Shown here in pieces: positions 57,792 to 64,000 of a stretch of DNA of 64,000 nucleotides (positions are counted from its first letter, which is position 1; each line of letters begins with the position of its first letter). Position numbers and translations under genes: made by a program. The stretch comes from Datnioides undecimradiatus (Eukaryota > Chordata > Actinopteri > Lobotiformes > Datnioididae). The stretch spans positions 620,001 to 684,000 of the forward strand of contig WARS01000065.1 in the NCBI GenBank assembly GCA_008933995.1, read 5' to 3'. A model generated the notes under the pieces. The model saw only the letters and a program-made list of their open reading frames with translations. It did not search any database and was not told the DNA's origin.

Positions 57792-58639
57792 TTTTCCCGG
57801 CCAGGCGCACCTCTCCAGGCCTGAGCGCTAGTTGTCTGGCTGTTTCTCTGGCATGTTGTGCCAGAGAAAGAGGAAAGTGAGGCTGAAGCATGCTGTTACG
57901 CAACCCACTAAGGACGGCGACGGAGTCTCTTGATGACACACACACAAGCCCACAAACTCACCAAGGGCTGGGTCTGGATTACAGCTCTCTGCCTCTTTGT
58001 GTGGATACCAGACACGGGTGCCATGCTGCCAATGCAAATGCCAACCCAGATGCCAACCAGTGTGCGTGTGTTTTGGGGTGGGGTGGGGGGTTGAAAGTGC
58101 ATAAGTGCGTTTTGGGCAGGAGAAGAGTGACGGCTGCAATGCACACACAAGTGGCGTGTGTTTGATTGGTGAGCAAACAAGCAGACTGGCATGCGTACAT
58201 ACAGCCGGCTGCAACGCACTCACGGTCAGACACGCACACATGCACACACATGCACGGTTTGGCACTCGTACGCACACTTATACAAATAGCCACATAAACA
58301 TGCATGAGCACACACACACACAAACGCACACGTACTCCATTGTGACTTTATATGCGAGAGCTAATTGTCTCTCTGGTGCTTTTTGTTTTGCCATTATGTG
58401 CTTTCTCCCTCTACTCCCCTGTTTAAATGGAGATACTGTCCAACACTGTGTGTGCCTGCGAGTGTGTGTTTGTGCCCACGTGAGCGAGTATGTGTGCAAG
58501 TCCAAGCATGTGTGCCATTTCAATCCCCTCACTTGGATGCCCACAAAAAACGCTTGTCCTGAAAGAGTCCTGCTGTTGATGTGATTGTTTTATGGCTGTT
58601 TCCATATTTGGGCAGATTCAATATTCTATTCTACTGTCT

Positions 58640-58960
58640 CGCTTGCCAGCAGCTTTGACCACGCTATTTGCCTTTCCCTGTCATTCAGGAATGCTCGGGC
58701 CCATTCAAACCTAAACACAGCTTGTGTTTATACCACCGGCCTCGTGAAACATTGGGCCTGTTAATACACTTGAGAATTATCCTAAAACAAATAACTTTCA
58801 ATCGTCAAGGTCAGGGGACTATGAAAATATGTGATCCCTGCGTTCCCCGGTCCTCCCGGTGGCGATGTTGAATGTTATGAGCTTGGCTGGCAGTGGAGCA
58901 TTTTATAGAGCCCATATTAGGGTTGGATGGTGATCAGGATGTTATTGAATGTGTGTCTGG
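58640..58960. other. Conserved-looking non-coding block G
   Basis: Repeat-free and balanced, with 'CCTGTTAATACACTTGAG', 'AAACAAATAACTTTCAATCG' and 'TTGTGTTTATACC'. It is flanked by CA-rich and CT-rich low-complexity DNA, which makes it stand out. No coding frame with splice support. Confidence 0.35.
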
Positions 58961-60828
58961 CCTGTGAAATCCGTTGACTGGACGACAGAGCTGACACCGT
59001 CAGAGAGGGTTAAACACACCTCAAAAGTAGATCTTGCTGAGCCATAGCTCTCTCTCTCGCTCTCTCTCTCTCTCTCCCTATCTCTCTCCACTCAATTTCA
59101 CTTCGGTTTAGATCGCTGCGCCAGCACAAGTGAAAAGTCATTGTCAAGTGGGAATAAGGGAGTATATTTCTGCAGCCAATCACAGTCCAGGGAGGTGTCC
59201 AAAACTGCCCGCTTTATGAGCACAGTCTCTGGGAAAGTGTCCTCTGCTGAACCCGCCCTGCCCAGGCACAGGTGTCCAGGATTTAATGAAGATGCTGTGG
59301 AAATGCTGGCTAGAAAAGAGGCAGTACAATATTTTAAAACCATAAAATAGAAGAGAAGAGCCTCAGCATTTGTCAGTATTTGAACTAGACTAAAAACTCC
59401 CAGCATCCAACAGTGACAGAAAATAGTCCACCAACTGTTAGCTACAACAATTCTTGAATTACCACTTTCTTTCTGAAGCCGCTTTCCATTTACTTGCTTT
59501 GATTTGCCTTTCTAAACAACCAGCACACAGGATGAAGTGTATTAGGAAGCACTTAGCCACTTAGCAGTAATAGCTTAGCCACTCCAGAGCTGGTCTTTAA
59601 CATAGTTACAGAATATTGGACAATGCATTACAGAGGAGAGCTTCTGTTGTACGAGCAGCTGCGACTGTGAGGCTGAAAATCGGTTTTGTTCAAAGTGGAG
59701 GAGGCTTGTTCACTCAGCCTGCAAGTATGTCGTCATATGAAGGGTTTTTATTTTTCCGTCTGTAGTGATGTCATAAACAGAAACACACACGCACACACAC
59801 TTTGTTTTGTGTTTGTACGGCTGAAATACCTATCAGCGTGACTACATGTGTTTGCCTCTCATATTAAATGAATGTCTTTTGCTATAATGATCTCTTCCAC
59901 GCACCTGAAAGTGCTGTCAGCCCTATAGCGTGACCCCATCAGTGCATATGTGTGTGTGTGAGACCATGACTCTGACACGTGGGTTAACATAATAACTGCT
60001 ATGATAATGAAGCAGCGGTCTCCCCCCAGACCCCATGCTGCTCTCAATGTGTGAGTGGATGCGGTTTCATCTGTGTAGACTTTGTATGTCTGCCTGTGTG
60101 TGTGCGTATGCAGGTTTTGGGTACGTATGTGTGCGTGGACAGCTGGGCGGCTGTGTTTGGACAGTTGACAGTTGAGTGTGACAGATGACGTCTCTATCCT
60201 ACCATTATAGAGAGATGAGAGCGAAGGACGAATGTGTGTTTGTCCATGTGATTTACTGGAGGTGGGAGGGTGGCTTTCAACCGTCACACACACACACACA
60301 TTTCAGCCAGCGGGTGTTTGGGGCTGCCCGTGCACGCGCCCGCGTACATGTGCATTTTGGTGTTGTTGTTGAGAGGCGAGGGGCGTAAGCTGACAACCGT
60401 GACAGATGATGTCTTTATCCAGCTGTTTCAGAAGACTTTGTGCTATTTGTGTGTACGTGTGTATGCGTGTGTGTAAGTTTCAGGGTCATATCTGCCCCTA
60501 GGCATTTTGGACCTGATTCTACTTGGGCGGGATAAAAGGGAGGGGTTGTTACAATTCACACCCCAGGAATGTCTGTACTCCTGTCTTCTCTTCTGGGAAT
60601 TTCCTATTCCCTCACCCTCATCACTTCCTTCCCCTCTCTCTCACTCATTCCTTCATCCCTGAGGTGACAGGTAGAGGGAGGAGGGAACGCCAGATGCACA
60701 CCTGGTTTATTTTTTTGAAGAGAGGGAGAGGGAAACAGAGAGAGAGAGAGAGAAATAGACAAAACAGAGAGGTAGTCCTTGAGTTAGTCCTCTGCATCAC
60801 TGCTTTATTCATTCAGGATCTGCTGCAT

Positions 60829-60830
<2 letters not shown>
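58961..60830. other. Unique sequence with CT- and TG-rich patches
   Basis: (CT)n at 59048-59092, degenerate TG at 59945-60150 and 60440-60475, and GA at 60735-60755. Frames are unremarkable. No gene. Confidence 0.55.

Positions 60831-60877
<47 letters not shown>
60831..60877 (+). repeat. (TG)23 microsatellite
   Basis: Forty-seven bases of TG followed by (GA)5, the second-longest pure array here. Confidence 0.96.
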
Positions 60878-60887
<10 letters not shown>

Positions 60888-62289
60888 TGCGGGTGTGAAC
60901 GAATGCGCGGGCTTGCATGTCCTTGTTGGTTTGTGCATCACTGCACTTGCTTATGTGTCCTCTATCTTGCATGCATACACAATGTATGCATAGTATGCCG
61001 TTTGTTGGGACACTTTCATCTTTGCAGTGGCATGAGTGTACACACATTCACACAGCATTGCAGATTTCAAAGCTTTAAGGAAATGCATTTCACTTTTGAG
61101 TGTTGTTGGCAGGCTGGATTGGAGTTTTGATCCTGCTGATCATTTATCCATCAAATAATGTCACGTCTGTTTATTCCAGTGTGCCATGTCTACAGCAGTA
61201 ATAATGGGCTATTGTCACTACATTAAATGTGTGGGTGGTGGTTGTTCTGGAGGCCTCCTACTTGTCCTGTTAACATTGCAGGATGAAACGACGCTCATAG
61301 GGACGACTATCCGGAGAGGTTGTTTTAATTTGTGAAGAGTGTGCTGACCTCATCCCTCCCCGAAGCTTACTCTTAAGCCTGCTCAAGTACGAATAAGGTG
61401 TGACAATAAATTTCCTCCCTGGAGGGAAATCTACAATCAGAGCCAAAAGGTGAGTGTTGGAGTGGAGGTGTGGCTGATAACATGTTAATGGGATTTGAGG
61501 ACTTATCACAATTCTGAATTATAAGGGTTGAATTTTATAACGTCTGCAGTAAACTGAAGGATCAAGCATATAATGTTTACTGCCATCTTAAACATGTAGC
61601 TGTTTCCAAGCTGTTGCTCAATTCTCCTTTCATTAACGATGCATTATAGACACCAAGTAATATGAAATATGTAGCATGTTATTTCTCCCATTGTGAGGTG
61701 AAATTCAAAACTGCTGGCTGTGCAAGCTGACCCAAAGATGGTGGAACATTTGCAGGAGACAATCAGCTATTGCAAATATTTAAACGTGTGTCAGCTCAGT
61801 ATATTAATAGTCTTATGATTGAGATTTTAGCATGAAATGAGTTGCTCTCAGTGTGCTGTACTCTGAACAGGCTTTTTCTGACATCACAGATGCACCCAGG
61901 TCAGCTTAAATCTAGCTTTGTGCATATTTGAAGATATTAATCGTGAATCATTAGGCTCCACGTCCTCTTTCCCTGTGTCTGTTTTCTATTGGCAGTTAAC
62001 CTGCATAACTACCAAACAAAGCTCCATTTAAACAACAGAGCAGGAGACTCATCGACCCTGGAGCGGAGTTGTTGAAACCTAGGTGACAGTGGACAAAGCC
62101 AGTCAATTTTAGAATATCAAGCTGAATGAGTCGGCCCACAATTTGAGGAAGCAATCAATTTCTGCCTTCCTTTTAATGGCTTGCAGAACATTTTAACTGC
62201 GGCGTAACACATACCTGTCAACAAAGCTGCAATGAGAACAGGGAGGAGGGTGATGTAAAACCTCTAGGAATCACTGTAACCTGTGATCA
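60878..62289. other. Unique non-coding sequence
   Basis: A small palindrome (TGCATAC ... GTATGCA) lies near 60972-60990. At 61280 a good acceptor (ACATTGCAG) is followed by a short open frame, and at 61450 an AAAAG|GTGAGTG donor occurs, but they do not combine into a convincing exon. No gene called. Confidence 0.5.
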
Positions 62290-62600
62290 GACTTTCTCAG
62301 TCCTTGAAGCGGCACAGCACTAACGCGCCACTGTCTGCTCCGCTGCCGAACACTTTCGAGGTCGCCCATATGACGCCTGAAACGTAGCAGACAATAGGAG
62401 TTACTCTGTTACGCCGCTTCCCTGTGTGATTGCCACCTCTACTGAGAACACGGAAGCAGGGAACCTTGCCCCGCACTGCTTCGGCACAGTATTGCATCAC
62501 TGAGCCGAGATTACAACATACATTTTGTTTGGTGGTGTGACGATCCATGAGATTTTCCTTTCATGGCCCCGTGATTGCAGCACAAAATGTAAGTTTCACG
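62290..62600. other. Conserved-looking non-coding block H
   Basis: Balanced, CpG-containing, repeat-free. The minus strand is open for 83 codons (62548-62297) with a non-repetitive composition, but no domain or splice framework is recognisable. Either a conserved element or an unrecognised exon; the first is likelier. Confidence 0.3.
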
Positions 62601-63360
62601 GGTAAAAACAGATGCTCGACAGGTATGTCAGCAGACGGGGCTGAGTATCTGGCACGCTGGGATGGCATTTAAAATGTCGAGGGCGCCGTTTTACAGCCAG
62701 GCCAAGTTTGTATCTATAGAGAGGGAGCTTCTGCTGTTGAATTAGAAATAAGAGCAAGGGTAGATTTGCATTTGGGTAAAGGTGCACATGTACCTTGGGC
62801 TATCCTGTCTGTTCTGTTGGTGCAGTCTGAATCAGATACACTAAATTACTGAAAGGTCAGTCTTCTTACTTTCCACCTGTTCGCTGTATCACAATAATCA
62901 TCCTTCGACGGCAAAACTGACCTTGGGAAAATATGAAAAAAGCGATATATCCCATCAGTTTATGCAGCACCACGGGATGTACGGCGTATTTGTTGCCGAG
63001 TACCTCGCATTTGTGTGGCTGCATTGATGTGGAGTGGCTGAGTAGAGTCCCTGTTTTTTCTTTGTGCTGATAAGTGGCCAGGCCTTGGGCACTTGTATTT
63101 TAATTAGCATCAGGTTGTATGAACTCGAAAATGCATGAAACGACGGTGTAAGATCTGTCCTTTTGCCGAATGCCTTATGAAGAGGCTTTGTCAGCGACGG
63201 CAAAATGGCCAGGGCAGCTGAAGGAGAAAGAGCTTTGAGCAAGAGAAAACAACCTGAAATGGCCGCGGCTGCTGGGTTCACGGCCGGAGCACGTGTGTGT
63301 GTCTGCGTGTGTGTGTTTGTCTGTGTGTATTCTGCAAGAGGGATGCAGAGACAGAAGCGC
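62601..63360. other. Unique, partly conserved-looking sequence
   Basis: 62980-63290 is repeat-free, with 'TTTTAATTAGCATCAGG', and two AATGGCC motifs (63202 and 63259; YY1-like) near 'GGCCGCGGCTGC'. A plus-strand frame from 63205 is open until it enters TG-rich DNA at 63293. No gene called. Confidence 0.4.
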
Positions 63361-63373
63361 GGGGGGGGGGGGG
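63361..63373 (+). repeat. (G)13 homopolymer
   Basis: An uninterrupted G run after 'AGAAGCGC'. Homopolymers of this length are prone to sequencing error. Confidence 0.85.
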
Positions 63374-63584
63374 ACTGGACTAAACACAAGGCAGCAGAAA
63401 AATACAACCTGACAAACACAAGTATTGATTTGAATGTCCTCCCATGTCTCTCCTTCTCTCTCCCTCTTCCCCCTTTCTCTCCTTTGCCCTCGCCATCCCA
63501 TCAGCTTTTATTTCCTTGTCTCTGCCTTTTTCCCCCCATCTAGAGAGCCGCTGGAGGACTTTATTTTCTATCCATCTTGAAGTA

Positions 63585-63935
63585 CTGTAAGGATGGATGG
63601 AGGACAGGATGGAGGGGTGGAAAAGAGGACGAGGCTTTAAGAGGGAGGCAAAAATGGATTGGAGGAGAAAAGTGGAAATAGAGAGATGGAGAGAGGGAGA
63701 GAGAAAAAGAGAAGGAGAGAGGGGGAAAAATGGGGCCGGTAGTTGTTGAAATGAGTGCAACCGGTGCAGCTGAAATGGAAAGAGATTCTTAAAGTGGAAT
63801 AGCTGTAAAAGAGAGAGAGGGAAGAATAAGAAATAGGGAGAGCACGAGATGGACAAGGGAGGAGAGAGGAGGTCTAAAGCAAAGGAGAAAGAGGAGTAGA
63901 CGGGGAGTACAAGAGCAAAGGATGCTGGGAGAGGT
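63585..63935 (+). repeat. Long polypurine tract
   Basis: About 350 bases dominated by G and A in imperfect GGA, GAGAGG and GAAA units. The complementary strand gives the Ser/Leu/Phe/Pro-rich frame. C/T-rich DNA just upstream (63438-63540) gives a Y-to-R mirror arrangement around 63560. Confidence 0.8.
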
Positions 63936-64000
63936 AAAGGTCTTGTGTGCGCCCCACGCTTTACTCCACCCAACACCCCCTCGTTATCCCTATTAGCACC

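Larger units (their letters stand above)
53701..58639. other. Unique sequence with TG/CA arrays
   Basis: TG array at 54526-54552 and CA array at 57767-57791. Degenerate TG at 54640-54690, CA at 57430-57500 and mixed CA at 58220-58330. A CAAAA-rich patch lies near 56163-56180. 'CATAGTGGGTAATGTAGGAA' at 56113 resembles a phrase common in fish repeats but is too short to call. G-rich run at 58073-58090. No gene recognised. Confidence 0.55.

Noticed and set aside
61280-61455. ACATTGCAG acceptor with downstream AAAAG|GTGAGT
   Set aside because: No frame stays open between the two signals; a nine-base exon alternative lacks a pyrimidine tract.
63380-63976. 198-residue minus-strand frame
   Set aside because: Complement of the long polypurine tract; repetitive composition only.

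Overview
The window is vertebrate DNA, almost certainly from a ray-finned (teleost, probably spiny-rayed) fish. Three things support this: a very high density of (CA)n/(TG)n microsatellites, relics of repeat families I know as teleost-wide (tRNA-derived SINEs with the 'GTGTCCTTGAGCAAGACACTG' type signature, a Tc1-like transposon end, several dispersed unnamed teleost repeats), and the absence of Alu, L1 or other mammalian families. These assignments are from memory, not from a search.

I recognise no protein-coding gene, tRNA, rRNA or known miRNA. The longest open frames are translations of CA/TG repeats (HTHTHT, VCVCVC), purine tracts (RERE, SLSL) or unique sequence with no domain I recognise. 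The best reading is a large intron or an intergenic desert beside a developmental gene. Long, balanced-composition, repeat-free blocks that look like conserved non-coding elements (7.7-8.3, 17.6-17.8, 25.4-26.2, 47.0-47.2, 49.7-51.6, 58.6-59.0, 62.3-63.3 kb) alternate with microsatellite and polypurine/polypyrimidine stretches.

Layout. 0-4.8 kb: unique sequence with one SINE relic. 4.8-10.3 kb: TG/CA and CT/GA clusters around one conserved-looking block. 10.3-16.4 kb: mostly unique, with one dispersed repeat. 16.4-16.7 kb: a promoter-like patch with CCAAT, ETS and ATGGCGG motifs. 19.1-19.6 kb: a small inverted-repeat transposon with TTA target duplications. 21-31 kb: unique sequence, a G-quadruplex motif, TTTC tetranucleotides, several splice-bounded exon candidates and the longest CA array. 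31.9-35.1 kb: a dispersed repeat, a polypyrimidine tract and a CTCF-like site. 39.0-39.1 kb: the best splice-bounded exon candidate. 40.6-41.2 kb: an internally deleted Tc1-like element. 42.4-42.6 kb: a GC-rich patch with two consensus RFX X-boxes. 44.7 kb: a minus-strand exon candidate. 48.5-48.8 kb: a SINE relic. 49.7-51.6 kb: the longest conserved-looking stretch. 53.6 kb: another dispersed repeat. 58-64 kb: conserved-looking blocks and a long polypurine tract.

No gene interactions can be described, because no gene is certain. The exon candidates rest on splice-signal geometry only, and a 64-kb pyrimidine-rich window will produce such matches by chance. I give them as testable leads, not annotations.
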